The notes beneath the pieces were generated by a model that saw nothing but the letters and a program-made list of their open reading frames with translations, ran no database searches and was not told the origin of the DNA. A stretch of DNA of 64,000 bases from Serratia silvae (GTDB lineage Bacteria; Pseudomonadota; Gammaproteobacteria; Enterobacterales; Enterobacteriaceae), in assembly GCF_023282985.1 (NCBI RefSeq), contig NZ_JAGQDC010000020.1:1-64000 (forward strand), written 5' to 3'. Numbering within the stretch: the stretch's first letter is position 1; each line of letters starts with the position of its first letter. Position numbers and translations under genes: made by a program. Of the stretch, positions 29,867-42,604 are shown piece by piece.

Positions 29867-31444
29867 TTAGTCAAAGTTCATCTTGCTGGCTTTCAGGTTC
29901 AGGATCGCCAGTGCGCCAACCAACAGGAAGATCAGCGTGGCAATGGCCGCCGCCAGCCCGAAGTCCTGACCCCCGCCGCCTTCAAACGCGATGCGATAGG
30001 TGTAGCTCACCAACAGATCGGTATAACCGGCTGGGGTGGTGGTGCCGATCATGTCTGGCCCGCCGCGCGTCAGCAGTTGGATCAGTACGAAGTTGTTAAA
30101 GTTGAAGGCAAAGCTGGCGATCATCAGTGGCGTCAACGGCTTGATCAGCAGCGGTAGGGTGATGCGGAAGAAGTTCTGCATCGGGCTGGCGCCGTCCATT
30201 GCCGAGGCTTCATACAAATCGTCGGGAATGGCTTTCAGCAGGCCCATACACAGGATCATCATGTACGGATAACCCAGCCAGGTATTGACGACCAGGATCA
30301 TGCTTTTGGCGGTGAGCGGATCGGTAAACCAGGCCGGTTTGATGCCGAACAGCGCGTTGAGCATCAGGTTGATTTCACCGAAGCTCTGGTTAAATAATCC
30401 TTTGAAAATCAAAATGGAAATAAACGAAGGCACCGCGTAGGGCAGGATCAGCAACACCCGATACACCGCTTTGCCTTTCAGCGCTTCCCATTGCACCACG
30501 CAGGCCAGCACCATGCCTACGGCCACGGTGAGGATCACGGTCATCACCGAGAAAATAATGGTCCAGACAAAGATAGAGATAAACGGCTTCTGGATACCTT
30601 CATCGTTGAGCACCCGTAAGAAGTTCTTCCAGCCGATAGTGACGGTATAACCTGGGCTGAGGGTGTCGGTGGCCCAATTACCCTCGGCGTTGATGGCCTG
30701 ATAGAAACCGATCTCCGGGTTAGGGCGATATTGCACCTGGGTCTGATTATCGATCAGCGTGCTGCCGTCTTTGGCTAGCGTATATAACGGGCTGGTGCCG
30801 GAGAACTGGCGCAGAGAACTCATGCGCAGCTCACCGCCTTCCGGTAGGATGGCGACAATCTGGCTCAGTGTCTGGCGATTCTGGGTGATCACGCGCAACG
30901 TCGCGCGTTCACCGGCAGGCTCAGCGTTTTCTACCGCTAATTTCAATGTTTGTGGCTCACTGCCGTTGAGGCTGAACGGCGCGGAAATCAGCAGTTGGCC
31001 GCTATCTGGATGAGTTAACTGTAAACGCCACTGTTGGTTCTCTGCCGGATACAGCCCAAAGGTGAAGGTTTTACCGGTCTGGAACTGGCGTTGCATCAGC
31101 ACCGACTGAGCGCGTTCAAAGGTCAGTTGGTTGGTGCTGCTGTAGTTGGTAAAGGCGATGGCGATGGTGCAAATCAGTGGGAACAGGACGAACAGCCCCA
31201 TTCCGGCGACGCCAGGATAGACGTAGCGCCAGGCGTAGGCACGGCGGTTGGCGAACACGTAGAGCCCGGCACTGACCAGCACCAGCGTCAGGATGGCGAA
31301 CAGATATTCTCCCTGTGCATACATCACCACAATCAGATAGCAGGTCACCAGGCTGAACAGGCCGACAATCAGCCATTTCAGTATGTCACTCTGCCACCAC
31401 TTCGATTTTTTTCGCGCGGGTGTTCCGGCGTGAGCAAGTTGCAT
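29867..31444 (-). CDS. malF: maltose ABC transporter permease MalF
   Basis: Membrane subunit that holds the maltose site in the importer. The 525-residue protein (E. coli 514) has the family layout: three N-terminal membrane segments, a large periplasmic P2 domain (about residues 95-285), then five more segments. The EAA loop EASAMDGASPMQNFFRITLP is present. The extra residues lie mainly in the N-terminus and the P2 region. The ATG follows AAGGAAA. It is separated from malE by two stable hairpins. Confidence 0.97.
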   Translation of the reverse strand: MQLAHAGTPARKKSKWWQSDILKWLIVGLFSLVTCYLIVVMYAQGEYLFAILTLVLVSAGLYVFANRRAYAWRYVYPGVAGMGLFVLFPLICTIAIAFTNYSSTNQLTFERAQSVLMQRQFQTGKTFTFGLYPAENQQWRLQLTHPDSGQLLISAPFSLNGSEPQTLKLAVENAEPAGERATLRVITQNRQTLSQIVAILPEGGELRMSSLRQFSGTSPLYTLAKDGSTLIDNQTQVQYRPNPEIGFYQAINAEGNWATDTLSPGYTVTIGWKNFLRVLNDEGIQKPFISIFVWTIIFSVMTVILTVAVGMVLACVVQWEALKGKAVYRVLLILPYAVPSFISILIFKGLFNQSFGEINLMLNALFGIKPAWFTDPLTAKSMILVVNTWLGYPYMMILCMGLLKAIPDDLYEASAMDGASPMQNFFRITLPLLIKPLTPLMIASFAFNFNNFVLIQLLTRGGPDMIGTTTPAGYTDLLVSYTYRIAFEGGGGQDFGLAAAIATLIFLLVGALAILNLKASKMNFD

Positions 31445-31470
31445 AGGGCTTTCCTTTCAGGTGTTACCGC

Positions 31471-31524
31471 GAGAGGCCAACGGCCTCTCACACAGCAGGG
31501 CAAAGGCGGGCATCACAGCCCGCC
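31471..31524 (-). other. malE-malF intergenic double hairpin
   Basis: Two stems lie in this gap: GAGAGGCC / GGCCTCTC (31471-31489) and GGCGGGC / GCCCGCC (31505-31524). In E. coli the same gap holds REP sequences that stabilise malE mRNA and help make MalE far more abundant than MalF. These unrelated hairpins probably serve the same purpose (inference). Confidence 0.65.
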
Positions 31525-31537
31525 AATGGCCAGGGTA

Positions 31538-32734
31538 TTACTTGGTGATACGGGTATGAGCATCTTCCAGGGCGGCTTTCACCGTCTGGCGGCCTGTGAT
31601 GGCGTTGATCACGGCGCTACGCATTGCATACCAGAAGGTACTCATCTGCGGGATGTTTGGCATGATTTCGCCGTTTTGCGAGTTCTGCATGGTGGCGGCA
31701 ATCTTCGGATCTTTTGCCAGCTGTTCCTGGAACGATTTCAGCGCCACGGCACCCAACGGTTTGTCTTTGTTAACGTCAGCCAGGCCCTGATCGGTGATCA
31801 GGTAGTTCTCCAGGAACTCGGTCGCCAGTTCTTTGTTCGGGCTGGCGGCGTTGATGCCCGCGGTCAGCACGCCAACGAACGGCTTGGACGGCTTGCCCTG
31901 GAAGGTTGGCAGCAGGGTGACGCCATAGTTGATTTTGCTTTGCTCGATGTTGGTCCAGGCCCAAGGCCCGTTGATGGTCATCGCCGTCTGGCCCTTGTTG
32001 AAGGCGGCTTCGGCAATCGAGTAGTCGGTATCGGCGTTGATGTGCTTGTTCTTCACCAGATCGACGATGAACTGCAGGCCAGCCTGTGAACCGGCGTTGG
32101 CTACGCCCACGTCTTTGATGTTGTATTTGCCATCTTCAAACTTGAAGGCATAACCGCCATTGGCGGCAATGACTGGCCAGGTGAAGTAGGGTTCTTGCAG
32201 GTTCCACATGATGGCGCTTTTGCCTTTGGCGCGCAGCTCTTTATCCAGCGCCGGGATCTCTTCCCAGGTTTTTGGCGCTTCTTTGATCAGGTCTTTGTTA
32301 TAAATCAGCGACAGGGCTTCTACCGCGATCGGGTAACCGATCAGCTTGCCGTCAAAGCGTACCGCATCCCAGGTGAACGGATAGATTTTGTCCTGGAAGG
32401 CTTTGGAAGGGTGGATTTCTGCCAACAGGCCCGATTGCGCGTAGCCCCCGAAGCGGTCGTGAGCCCAGAAGATGATGTCCGGGCCGTCACCGGTAGCGGC
32501 AACCTGCGGGAATTTCTCTTCCAGTTTGTCCGGGTGTTCGATGGTCACTTTGATGCCGGTGTCCTTCTCAAACTTTTTACCCACCTCGGCCAGGCCGTTA
32601 TAGCCTTTATCGCCGTTGATCCAGATAACCAGTTTGCCTTCTTCTATTTTGGCGAAAGCGGAGGAGGAGAGCACCAGCGTCGTTAATGCTGAAAGCGTAA
32701 GCCGGCGTACGGTTGTTGTCATTGTGCGATTCAT
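31538..32734 (-). CDS. malE: maltose/maltodextrin-binding protein
   Basis: Periplasmic receptor delivering maltodextrins to MalFGK2. The 398-residue precursor (E. coli 396) has a signal peptide cleaved after SSAFA, then [17 protein letters not shown]. Binding-site segments of the E. coli protein are retained: [21 protein letters not shown] and TINGPWAW. The ATG at 32734 follows AAGGA by 8 bases; the longer in-frame extension would place extra residues before the signal peptide and is rejected. First gene of malEFG. Confidence 0.97.
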   Translation of the reverse strand: MNRTMTTTVRRLTLSALTTLVLSSSAFAKIEEGKLVIWINGDKGYNGLAEVGKKFEKDTGIKVTIEHPDKLEEKFPQVAATGDGPDIIFWAHDRFGGYAQSGLLAEIHPSKAFQDKIYPFTWDAVRFDGKLIGYPIAVEALSLIYNKDLIKEAPKTWEEIPALDKELRAKGKSAIMWNLQEPYFTWPVIAANGGYAFKFEDGKYNIKDVGVANAGSQAGLQFIVDLVKNKHINADTDYSIAEAAFNKGQTAMTINGPWAWTNIEQSKINYGVTLLPTFQGKPSKPFVGVLTAGINAASPNKELATEFLENYLITDQGLADVNKDKPLGAVALKSFQEQLAKDPKIAATMQNSQNGEIMPNIPQMSTFWYAMRSAVINAITGRQTVKAALEDAHTRITK

Positions 32735-33088
32735 AAATCCAATCCTTCTGTGGGGACTGCGGTAAGGAGAGCGGTTACGCGCTAATAGTGGGTTACAACC
32801 CGCGGTGTTCTCATCCTCCCCCCGTCTACGCCCCATGCCTGAGTAGTGTGATCCAGCTAGCAAACCGCCCTATTCTGTGGTGTCGAACACTAAAAGGCAG
32901 GGCTATTTTTGCAAGGAAGATCACAGATTTGCCTTATGCCGGGAACTTTCGCCGCGCATCGTCGTTCTCTCATCCTCCCATCTCCTCCCCCATGAAAAAT
33001 CCTGTTACGGATGATTACCCCTCCTTGCCATTACCTCATTATTGGCAACATTGATTTTTACCGCCCAACGCAGCAGGAACCCGGACCT
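32735..33088. promoter_or_regulatory. divergent mal promoter region with MalT and CRP sites
   Basis: This 354-bp region separates malEFG from the rightward mal operon. MalT-type cores (GGA[T/G]GA) appear in the - orientation at 32811-32823 and as a pair at 32970-32992, and in the + orientation at 33009-33014. CRP-like sites are TGTGATCCAGCTAGCA (32847-32862) and, on the - strand, TGTGATCTTCCTTGCA (32910-32925). The arrangement resembles the E. coli malE/malK control region with interleaved MalT and CRP sites. Confidence 0.75.
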
Positions 33089-34055
33089 ATGTCACCAGTG
33101 CGTACCGCCACTCACCCCACGTTGTACCGGATCCATCCGGTCAGTTTCCGCGATGGAAACGGCGATGGTGTGGGCGACGTGCACGGCATGATGGCGGCGC
33201 TGCCTTATCTGAAAGCACTGGCGGTGGACGGGCTGTTATTGCCGCAGGCGTTATCGCCAGAGGCTGGAGCGGAAGTCGCCGGGCACGGGCTGGCACTTTG
33301 GCACAGTGAAGGCACTCAGCGTATCTGCCGCAGTGCCGCTCCCGAACAGCACTATGCCCGCAGCGCCCTGGCGTTGGAAGTGGTGCCGTTCAGCTGCGAA
33401 AAGCTGGTGGAGGTATTGCATACCCATCGTCACCAACTGGGCGAAAAAGTCTGGAGCACCGGCGAAATCGATCAGCCGCGGGTGGTCAGCCATTGGGGGC
33501 AAGGCGATCTGCGTTCTGCACAGGCTTTCCTGACCCTGTTGGCATTACTGCCCGCGCCTATCTGCTTGTATCAGGGCGAAGAGCTGGGCTTGCCACACGC
33601 GGCGGATCTGCAAGAACCGCAGGGGGCACAAACCCCGATGCCTTGGCATGAAGCGCCGGAGCAGGTCACCGCAGGAGAGATCCACTGGTACCAACAGGTG
33701 GCGATAGAACACCGTGCGCTGGCCATCAGCCGCCAGCAACACGACCACCATTCAACCTTACGTTACTGCCAGGCTCTGTTGGCCCTGCGTCAGCACCCGG
33801 TGATCCAATGTGGTGCTCTGAACCAGATCAGCCAGGAAAATGGCGTTATTCGCTTACTTATTACCCATCAGGATCAATGCCTTGAAGCGCTGATCAACCT
33901 ACAGCCTTATACTCAGCCGGCCGCACCGGCTGAGGCGACCAAGCCTATGGCATGGCAGTACGGTGCGCAGCAAGAGGGTCATCAATGGGTCTTGGCGGGC
34001 TTCGGTTCCGCCATCTTCACACGAAATGTTAACTGCGAAAGCAGGGGAGTAACGC

Positions 34056-34063
<8 letters not shown>
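33089..34063 (+). CDS. shortened GH13-like protein, probably non-catalytic
   Basis: A 324-residue cytoplasmic protein without signal peptide. Residues 10-55 match the first strand and helix of alpha-glucosidases ([17 protein letters not shown], then [14 protein letters not shown]). The next recognisable part is the late-barrel segment [11 protein letters not shown], then [16 protein letters not shown] and a C-terminal DUF3459-like domain. About 200 residues of a normal barrel are missing, including the catalytic Asp and Glu regions. The NHD motif of region IV is replaced by EID. The frame is intact and a ribosome site (AGGA) precedes ATG 33089. Its stop overlaps the malK start by 8 bases, so it is co-translated with malK. 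Function unknown. Confidence 0.8.
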
Positions 34064-36502
<2,439 letters not shown>

Positions 36503-36514
36503 TACTGGCTTGAC

Positions 36515-36537
36515 GGGAGGGCGCCTGCACGCCCTCC
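36515..36537 (+). terminator. lamB-malM intergenic hairpin
   Basis: A GGAGGGCG / CGCCCTCC stem with a CCTGCA loop is followed by a short pyrimidine tract. It probably acts as a partial terminator or 3' stabiliser that keeps malM expression below lamB. Confidence 0.65.
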
Positions 36538-36614
36538 TTCTACCGTTTCACCGGCAGTAGTGCGCTTGCCTGCCCGCTGCTGGGATGCACGTTCAAAGCG
36601 AGAGGGTAATAACA

Positions 36615-37517
36615 ATGAAAAAAAATCTACTGTCACTCTGCCTGTCTCTGGTGTTGACCGTCGGCGCACCGCTGGCGACCTATGCCGATACTCCGGCCAA
36701 CGTTTCCGTCGCTCCGGCCATCAGTGCCGCCACGCTGCAAAGCTTGCCTTGGCAGCCGTTGGTACCGCCGGTTAGCCAGGATGTCCAACTCAATAACGTT
36801 AGCCCACAGATCAACCAGGGCCAGATCCAGGGGGCCATTGCCGCATTTGCGCTGCCGGCCGATCGAGGCTCGTTGGAAATCCAACTGAGCAGTCTGGCCA
36901 ATAAAAACGCAATCTATGCTCCTAGCGTATTGGTGCTGGATGAACATATGCGACCAGCGGCCTATTATCCGAGCAGCTATTTCGCTTACCAGCCACCGGG
37001 CGTGATGTCTGCCGATCGGCTGGAGGGCACCTTGAAACTGACTCCGGCGCTGGGGCAAAAACAGATTTATCTGTTGGTGTATACCACCCAGCAGGATCTG
37101 ACTAAAACCACCACGCTGACCAACCCGGCTAAAGCCTATGCCCAAGGGGTGGGTAATGCGGTACCGGACATTCCGGATCCGATCGCCAGCCACAGCACCA
37201 GTGGCACATTGAAGCTGAAGGTGACGGCAGAGCAAGGGGCCAGCAACATCATGATTGGCATGTTGCAATCGGCTCCGGCAACGCCACCGGTCGTGGTGGG
37301 TGCCGCGGCTCCGGCAGTTGCGGCTCCAGCACCGGTCAGCACCGCACCGGCAGAGCCGATGCTCAACGATACAGAGGCTTACTTCAATAACGGTATCAAG
37401 CAGGCGGTCAAGGCTGGGGATATCGATAAGGCGCTGAAACTGATGAATGAGGCCGAAAAACTGGGTTCCACCACTGCACGTGAAACGTTTATTGGCAGCG
37501 TGAAAGGCAAGGGGTAA
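36615..37517 (+). CDS. malM: maltose operon periplasmic protein MalM
   Basis: Periplasmic protein of the maltose regulon whose exact role is unsettled. The 300-residue precursor (E. coli 306) has a signal peptide ending ATYA. An Ala/Pro-rich linker (about residues 220-250) comes before a short helical C-terminal domain. The ATG at 36615 follows AGAGGG; the longer in-frame ORF from 36585 is not needed. Last gene of the rightward mal operon, followed by a terminator. Confidence 0.9.
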   Translation: MKKNLLSLCLSLVLTVGAPLATYADTPANVSVAPAISAATLQSLPWQPLVPPVSQDVQLNNVSPQINQGQIQGAIAAFALPADRGSLEIQLSSLANKNAIYAPSVLVLDEHMRPAAYYPSSYFAYQPPGVMSADRLEGTLKLTPALGQKQIYLLVYTTQQDLTKTTTLTNPAKAYAQGVGNAVPDIPDPIASHSTSGTLKLKVTAEQGASNIMIGMLQSAPATPPVVVGAAAPAVAAPAPVSTAPAEPMLNDTEAYFNNGIKQAVKAGDIDKALKLMNEAEKLGSTTARETFIGSVKGKG

Positions 37518-37549
37518 TCCCCCACGCGACCGATGCTGGCTTGATGATT

Positions 37550-37573
37550 GGTGCGCTTTGGCGCACCTCTTTT
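37550..37573 (+). terminator. mal operon terminator
   Basis: A GGTGCGC / GCGCACC stem with a TTTG loop is followed by a T-rich tract, 33 bases after the malM stop. The rest of the 319-bp malM-ubiC gap shows only the ubiC leader with a possible TACAAT -10 near 37761. Confidence 0.8.
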
Positions 37574-37836
37574 CATCCGCAAGTCGGCGTTTCCCTGCTG
37601 ATATCCAGCAGACGGGCACTCCCTTGCCCGAGCCTGTCGCCGACAGAGCGAACTCCCTCGCGTTGTGACATCTTCCGCTCCTACAGCCTGCCGTTTAACC
37701 CCCTGATAATGGGTAACGCGTTACGTCACGAATCTGCCTGCCGCTTTTGCATTTCTGCGTTACAATGGATTTCTGTTAACAGTTTGTATGGCTTGGCGCG
37801 GCACGCAGGTCGCAGCCTCCGGCCTGGAGTAGCATA

Positions 37837-38358
37837 ATGTCTGGCAATAGGGATCCCATCCTGCCGCCTATTGAGTGGCTGTCTGAACATTCCTCAATAC
37901 CTGCCGCCGTTAGCGATTGGCTGATGGAGTTAGGTTCCATGACCCGTCGTTTCGAGCGCCATTGTGGTCGCGTGCAGGTAGAACCACAGCGTGAATGCTT
38001 TATCACTCGCGATCAGCTTGCCGAAGAGGCGGCGCATCTGCCACACAGCGAACGCTATTGGCTGCGAGAGATCGTCTTGCTGGGTGACGGCCAGCCCTGG
38101 TTGCTGGGGCGTACGGTGATCCCGCAGGAAACGCTGACCGGGCCAGATTTGGCACTGGTCGATCTGGGGACGTTGCCACTGGGCCGTTATCTGTTCAACA
38201 GTGAAAGCCTGACGCGCGATTATATCCATGTTGGCCAGCAGAAGGATCTGTGGGCGCGGCGTTCTCGTCTCCGTCTGGCGGGAAAACCATTGTTACTGAC
38301 GGAACTGTTTCTACCGGCCTGTCCACTGTATGCGGTGGAAAAGGGCACTCCGGCATAA
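37837..38358 (+). CDS. ubiC: chorismate pyruvate-lyase
   Basis: Converts chorismate to 4-hydroxybenzoate and pyruvate, the first step of ubiquinone synthesis. The 173-residue protein (E. coli 165) keeps the family segments [43 protein letters not shown]. The ATG at 37837 follows GGAG. It is immediately followed by ubiA, so prenyl acceptor synthesis and prenylation are made together. Confidence 0.94.
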   Translation: MSGNRDPILPPIEWLSEHSSIPAAVSDWLMELGSMTRRFERHCGRVQVEPQRECFITRDQLAEEAAHLPHSERYWLREIVLLGDGQPWLLGRTVIPQETLTGPDLALVDLGTLPLGRYLFNSESLTRDYIHVGQQKDLWARRSRLRLAGKPLLLTELFLPACPLYAVEKGTPA

Positions 38359-38375
38359 TTAGGGGAGAAAGAACT

Positions 38376-39242
38376 TTGGAAGGGAGCGTGATTCAAAGCA
38401 AATGGCAGGCCTATTGCCATCTGATGCGTATCGATAAGCCGATTGGCACGCTATTGTTGCTGTGGCCCACTCTGTGGGCGTTGTGGTTGGCAGGGGGGGG
38501 AATTCCTTCGCCGTCGGTATTGCTGGTGTTTGTGCTTGGGGTTTTCCTGATGCGTGCCGCGGGTTGTGTGGTGAATGACTATGCCGATCGCGCTTTTGAT
38601 GGGCATGTGAAACGCACCGCAGGTCGCCCGATGCCGAGCGGCCGCGTCAGCGAAAAAGAGGCCAAGATCCTGTTTGTCTCGCTGGTGCTGGTTTCCTTTG
38701 CGTTGGTGCTGACGTTGAACGCCATGACCATCTGGCTGTCGCTGGCGGCTCTGGCGCTGGCCTGGGCCTACCCGTTTATGAAGCGGGTGACCAATCTGCC
38801 TCAGGTGGTGTTGGGGGCGGCGTTTGGCTGGTCGATCCCGATGGCCTATGCCGCGGTCAGCGAGTCGCTGCCACTGAGCTGCTGGTTGCTGTTCCTGGCC
38901 AATATCTGCTGGACGGTGGCTTACGATACCCTGTATGCCATGGTCGATCGTGATGACGATTTGAAGATTGGCATCAAATCTACTGCGGTGCTGTTTGGTC
39001 GCCATGACAAGCTGATCGTCGGGTTGTTGCAGTTTGCTACGCTGTTACTGATGCTCTGGGTGGGTTATCTGATGCAGTTAGGGGGCGCGTTCTACTGGTC
39101 GCTGTTGCTGGCTGGAGCGTTGTTTATCCATCAGCAAAAGCAGGTGGCTGGCCGCGATCGCGATGCCTGTTTCCGGGCCTTCCTGAACAACAACTACGTT
39201 GGCTTGGTGCTGTTTATCGGTATTGCGCTTAGCTACGTTTGA
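38376..39242 (+). CDS. ubiA: 4-hydroxybenzoate octaprenyltransferase
   Basis: Inner-membrane enzyme attaching the polyprenyl chain to 4-hydroxybenzoate. The 288-residue protein has about eight membrane segments. Both Asp-rich motifs bind Mg-diphosphate: [15 protein letters not shown] and [17 protein letters not shown] chose TTG 38376: an AGGGGAG site lies 8 bases before it, and the N-terminus EGSVIQSKW aligns with E. coli EWSLTQNKL. A GTG at 38388 is the alternative. An upstream in-frame extension overlaps ubiC and is rejected. Confidence 0.93.
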   Translation: MEGSVIQSKWQAYCHLMRIDKPIGTLLLLWPTLWALWLAGGGIPSPSVLLVFVLGVFLMRAAGCVVNDYADRAFDGHVKRTAGRPMPSGRVSEKEAKILFVSLVLVSFALVLTLNAMTIWLSLAALALAWAYPFMKRVTNLPQVVLGAAFGWSIPMAYAAVSESLPLSCWLLFLANICWTVAYDTLYAMVDRDDDLKIGIKSTAVLFGRHDKLIVGLLQFATLLLMLWVGYLMQLGGAFYWSLLLAGALFIHQQKQVAGRDRDACFRAFLNNNYVGLVLFIGIALSYV

Positions 39243-39261
39243 TTGACCCCACACCGAAAGT

Positions 39262-39295
39262 AAAAAGGCATCCATAGTGAGTGGATGCCTTTTTT
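39262..39295. terminator. bidirectional terminator of ubiCA and plsB
   Basis: AAAAAGGCATCCA / TGGATGCCTTTTTT around a short loop lies between convergent ubiA and plsB. A-tract and T-tract flanks make it usable from both directions. Confidence 0.92.
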
Positions 39296-39314
39296 GTGGT
39301 AACTCACCTGCAAG

Positions 39315-41780
39315 TTACTCGTCTTCTTTTACCACTTCCGCCGCTAGCGCTGGGGTATTGGTCTCTTCCGGCATGCTGACGCTTTCGATGGTCAGCTTGA
39401 TTTCCGGGGTGATCAGATCGCTCAACATGGTGTAAACCTCCATGGTGTGCTCGCGGATAGCATCGCCAATATCATTGATAAAGCCTTCTTCACGCAGCGT
39501 CGCCACCAGGGTGGAGAACACCGCCTTGTCGAAGAATTCCGGTGCGTTGATGCCGTGCAGCACCGACAAACGCTGGGCCATAATGCGGCTCTCTTTCTCC
39601 AGGGCACCCCGGTTGATACTTGGGTTAGCGCTGAGGATCGACATGGTGATGGCATAGCGTTGCAGGGTTTCACGCACCCCGGCGGCCAACAGTTGCAACG
39701 GACGGATGCGCGCAGGGTTCAGCACCAACTCATCGCCTTTGCTACAAATCAGCTGCTGACGTATTAACTCCTCAATCAGCGGTTGTAGCACTTCCGGCAG
39801 CTGTTCTTTGTCGTAACGCAGGAACAGTTCGGCCTTCAGCATCGGATAAATCATGCTGACCTGACGCAACAGCTCAACGCGTGACACTCGGCGGTGATGC
39901 ATCACGATGGAGGCGATCAACGAAGGCAGTACCAGCATATGATGGATGTTGTTGCGATAGTACGTCATCAGCACTGCCTGCTCGCGCGGCAGGATGATGA
40001 TGTCGCCAATGTTGTCTTTCTCCACTTCAAACTTGTTCATGTTTAAAGCGTGATCCAGCAACTGGTCTGGCGTTTGTGTTGGCACGGTAGCGTCGGGCGC
40101 ATAAGGCACGTTACGCATCAGCTGTAAGTAGCATTCCAACTGTTCAAGCAACTGCTCACGGGTCAGCGAACGTTGGCGTGAGGCCAGCAGCGCGGTAGAA
40201 CACAGGTTCATGGCGTTGGCGGCGGCGGCGTTGTTGATACGCACCATAATCTGAGCCGCTAGATCGTTGACCGTAGGCGTCAGCCAGCTTGGGCGTTGTG
40301 CTTCGATCGGGTCGATAGCCTCACGCCAATGCGGGACGTTTTGGTTCAGGTACGTAGTCAATGGCAACGGTTCGCCAAAGTTCACGTAGCCCTGGCCGAG
40401 GTTGCGCAGCTTGCGCAAGCCGCGCACCATTTGCAGCAGACTCTCTTTCTCTTTAGTCGCGCCACGCAGCTCTTTGGCGTAGGTGCCCACCTCCATCACG
40501 TGCTCGTAACCGATATAAATCGGCACCAGCGTAATTGGACGGGTACCGCCGCGCAGCATGGCCTGAATGGTCATCGACAGGGTGCCGGTTTTCGGCTCCA
40601 GCAGGCGGCCGGTACGGGAACGCCCACCTTCAACAAAGTACTCCACCGAGTAACCACGGGTGAACAACTCACCGAGGTATTCACGAAATACGGTTGAATA
40701 GAGTTTGTTGCCCTTGAAAGTGCGGCGGATAAAGAACGCGCCCAAGCGGCGGAAGATCGGCCCGGCAGGCCAGAAGTTCAGGTTAATACCCGCCGCGATG
40801 TGCGGTGGTACCAGCCCTTGATGGTAGAGCACATAGGACAGCAGCAGATAGTCCATATGGCTGCGGTGACATGGCACATAGACGATCTCGTGGCCATCCT
40901 GCGCCAACTGACGCACGCGCTCGGCGTTGGTGACGTTGATGCCTTGATACAGGCGGTTCCAGGTCCAGCTCAACACGCGGTCGGATAAGCGCACCGTTTC
41001 ATAGGAGAAATCGGCGGCAATCTCTTCCATCAGCGCAATCGCGTTCTGTTGGGCCTTTTCGTGGGAGATCTTTTTGCTGCGCGCTTCGTCTTCGACCGCT
41101 TTTTCAATCGCCTTGGAGGCTAGCAGTTTGTTGAACAGATCTTGGCGGGCAGGCAGGCTTGGCCCAACGGCTGCCAGGCGCTGGCGTGCGAAGTGCATGC
41201 GTGCGACACGGGCCAGTTTTTGCGCGATGGTCTTATCGGTGCCGTGCTCGGTCGCCATCCGGCGAAGGGACACGGTGTTGGAGAAACGGACAAAGCTGTC
41301 GCGCCCCAGCCACAGTACGGCGAAGAACTTCTGTACGCCGTTCAGCAGGCGCAGGTGCGGCGTGCCGTGGCCTTCGCGCCCTGGGGAGCGGCCAAACATC
41401 ACCGATACCGGCAACATCTGAATATCGAGATCCGGGTTGCTGCGGTGCAGATCCAGATAATCGTGGAACAGTTTTATCGACTCTTCTTTGGGGGTGTAAT
41501 AACGGAATAGGCGTGGGCCATCGTGGATAAACACGTAGCTTGGCAGCACGGTGCCATCGATTTCCAACGGGTTAAGAGGATCGGGCAGATCTTGCGCCAG
41601 ACACTGGGTGCGCAAGGTGAGTAAATCCGCCTTGGAATTATAAGGTAAAACATACAAAATCGGTCGTGAGGGATCCAACCCTAACTCCGTGACCGGGTCT
41701 GAAGGGATAACCTTACTTCTTACCAACATTTTTAGTGGTAAGTTCAATATCTTATAATAGATTTTACGCCAACCTGACAT
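39315..41780 (-). CDS. plsB: glycerol-3-phosphate acyltransferase
   Basis: Membrane-bound enzyme that acylates sn-glycerol 3-phosphate at position 1, starting phospholipid synthesis. From the ATG at 41780 it is 821 residues (E. coli 807) and begins [11 protein letters not shown] like the E. coli protein. An in-frame ATG at 41816 would add 12 residues with no support. The acyltransferase block [12 protein letters not shown] (HX4D) and the EGGRSRTGR motif are present in the middle of the protein. It is divergent from dgkA. Confidence 0.95.
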   Translation of the reverse strand: MSGWRKIYYKILNLPLKMLVRSKVIPSDPVTELGLDPSRPILYVLPYNSKADLLTLRTQCLAQDLPDPLNPLEIDGTVLPSYVFIHDGPRLFRYYTPKEESIKLFHDYLDLHRSNPDLDIQMLPVSVMFGRSPGREGHGTPHLRLLNGVQKFFAVLWLGRDSFVRFSNTVSLRRMATEHGTDKTIAQKLARVARMHFARQRLAAVGPSLPARQDLFNKLLASKAIEKAVEDEARSKKISHEKAQQNAIALMEEIAADFSYETVRLSDRVLSWTWNRLYQGINVTNAERVRQLAQDGHEIVYVPCHRSHMDYLLLSYVLYHQGLVPPHIAAGINLNFWPAGPIFRRLGAFFIRRTFKGNKLYSTVFREYLGELFTRGYSVEYFVEGGRSRTGRLLEPKTGTLSMTIQAMLRGGTRPITLVPIYIGYEHVMEVGTYAKELRGATKEKESLLQMVRGLRKLRNLGQGYVNFGEPLPLTTYLNQNVPHWREAIDPIEAQRPSWLTPTVNDLAAQIMVRINNAAAANAMNLCSTALLASRQRSLTREQLLEQLECYLQLMRNVPYAPDATVPTQTPDQLLDHALNMNKFEVEKDNIGDIIILPREQAVLMTYYRNNIHHMLVLPSLIASIVMHHRRVSRVELLRQVSMIYPMLKAELFLRYDKEQLPEVLQPLIEELIRQQLICSKGDELVLNPARIRPLQLLAAGVRETLQRYAITMSILSANPSINRGALEKESRIMAQRLSVLHGINAPEFFDKAVFSTLVATLREEGFINDIGDAIREHTMEVYTMLSDLITPEIKLTIESVSMPEETNTPALAAEVVKEDE

Positions 41781-41895
41781 GACAACGTGAAGCCTCTTGT
41801 TAGCAATTCGCCGCAAGCATACCAGAAACCGGGTAGCAGATCTGTGGCGTTGGGAAATCCACGGCCGTTCACGACAGTGGAATACATAGCTGAAT

Positions 41896-42080
41896 TATAC
41901 CTGATGGATATCAAGTTGGCCGCTCTAGCGCATTCATGCACTCGTGGCATTAGCACATCCCTGTACGGCATAGCTAGGTGATTAAGGTATTCCAACCTTG
42001 CTGTATACTGCGCTGCGATAAAAATGTGATTGGGCTGGCAAATCTGTCTGGAACGTAGCGGCTGGCAACACGACGGGTAC
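41896..42080. repeat. diverged ERIC-like element in plsB-dgkA gap
   Basis: In reverse orientation the left part matches the long ERIC variant after metH. It reads TATACCTGATGGATATCAAG, then TTGGCCGCTCT, CATCCCTGTACGGCA and TAGCTAGG. The far end (CGACGGGTACA, about 42070) resembles the other terminus, but the middle is not alignable by eye. The element covers most of the 332-bp gap and so overlaps the probable dgkA promoter (TATACT at 42003). Confidence 0.55.
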
Positions 42081-42112
42081 ATGACTCACCTTGAAGAAAG
42101 GCGTTCTTAACT

Positions 42113-42481
42113 ATGGCAAATCAAGCAACTGGCCTGACGCGTATCATTAAAGCGGCAGGCTATTCCTGTAAAGGTTTAACCGCCGCCTGGCAGAACGAAG
42201 CCGCATTCCGCCAAGAACTGGTGGCGACGGTGGTGGCTATCATCGTGGCGGTTTGGCTGGACGTGGGGGCGATAGCGCGCATCTTGTTGATCGGCTCTGT
42301 GCTGCTGGTGATGATTGTCGAAATTCTCAACAGCGCAATTGAGGCCATCGTCGATCGCGTGGGCACGGAATATCACGAGCTTTCCGGGCGGGCTAAGGAT
42401 ATGGGGTCGGCGGCGGTATCGCTGGCAATCATTCTGGCGCTGTTTGTTTGGGCTTCGGTACTTTGGCAGCATTTGGCGTGA
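42113..42481 (+). CDS. dgkA: diacylglycerol kinase
   Basis: Small inner-membrane trimeric kinase that recycles diacylglycerol, produced during membrane-derived oligosaccharide synthesis, to phosphatidic acid. The 122-residue protein has the E. coli length, three membrane helices and the signature EILNSAIEAIVDRVG followed by KDMGSAAV. The ATG is in the expected place. It is divergent from plsB and upstream of lexA, as in E. coli. Confidence 0.96.
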   Translation: MANQATGLTRIIKAAGYSCKGLTAAWQNEAAFRQELVATVVAIIVAVWLDVGAIARILLIGSVLLVMIVEILNSAIEAIVDRVGTEYHELSGRAKDMGSAAVSLAIILALFVWASVLWQHLA

Positions 42482-42559
42482 AAACCAGCAGGCATCGTTG
42501 CGATCCCGCTCGCTACCTGCTGATTTTTATTTATTCTTCGGTTCCCAATCCAGACTTAG

Positions 42560-42596
42560 CTGTATATACTCACAGCAAGACTGTATAAACAAACAG
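42560..42596 (+). promoter_or_regulatory. two LexA boxes upstream of lexA
   Basis: CTGTATATACTCACAG (42560-42575) and CTGTATAAACAAACAG (42581-42596) both match the CTG-N10-CAG SOS box. They are 5 bp apart and end 8 bases before the lexA start, as in the doubly bound E. coli lexA operator. They also control the downstream dinF. Confidence 0.95.
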
Positions 42597-42604
42597 GGGG
42601 CGGA

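Noticed and set aside
37541-37837. 98-codon + strand ORF between malM and ubiC
   Set aside because: It starts inside the mal terminator, has no ribosome site and reads as random sequence.
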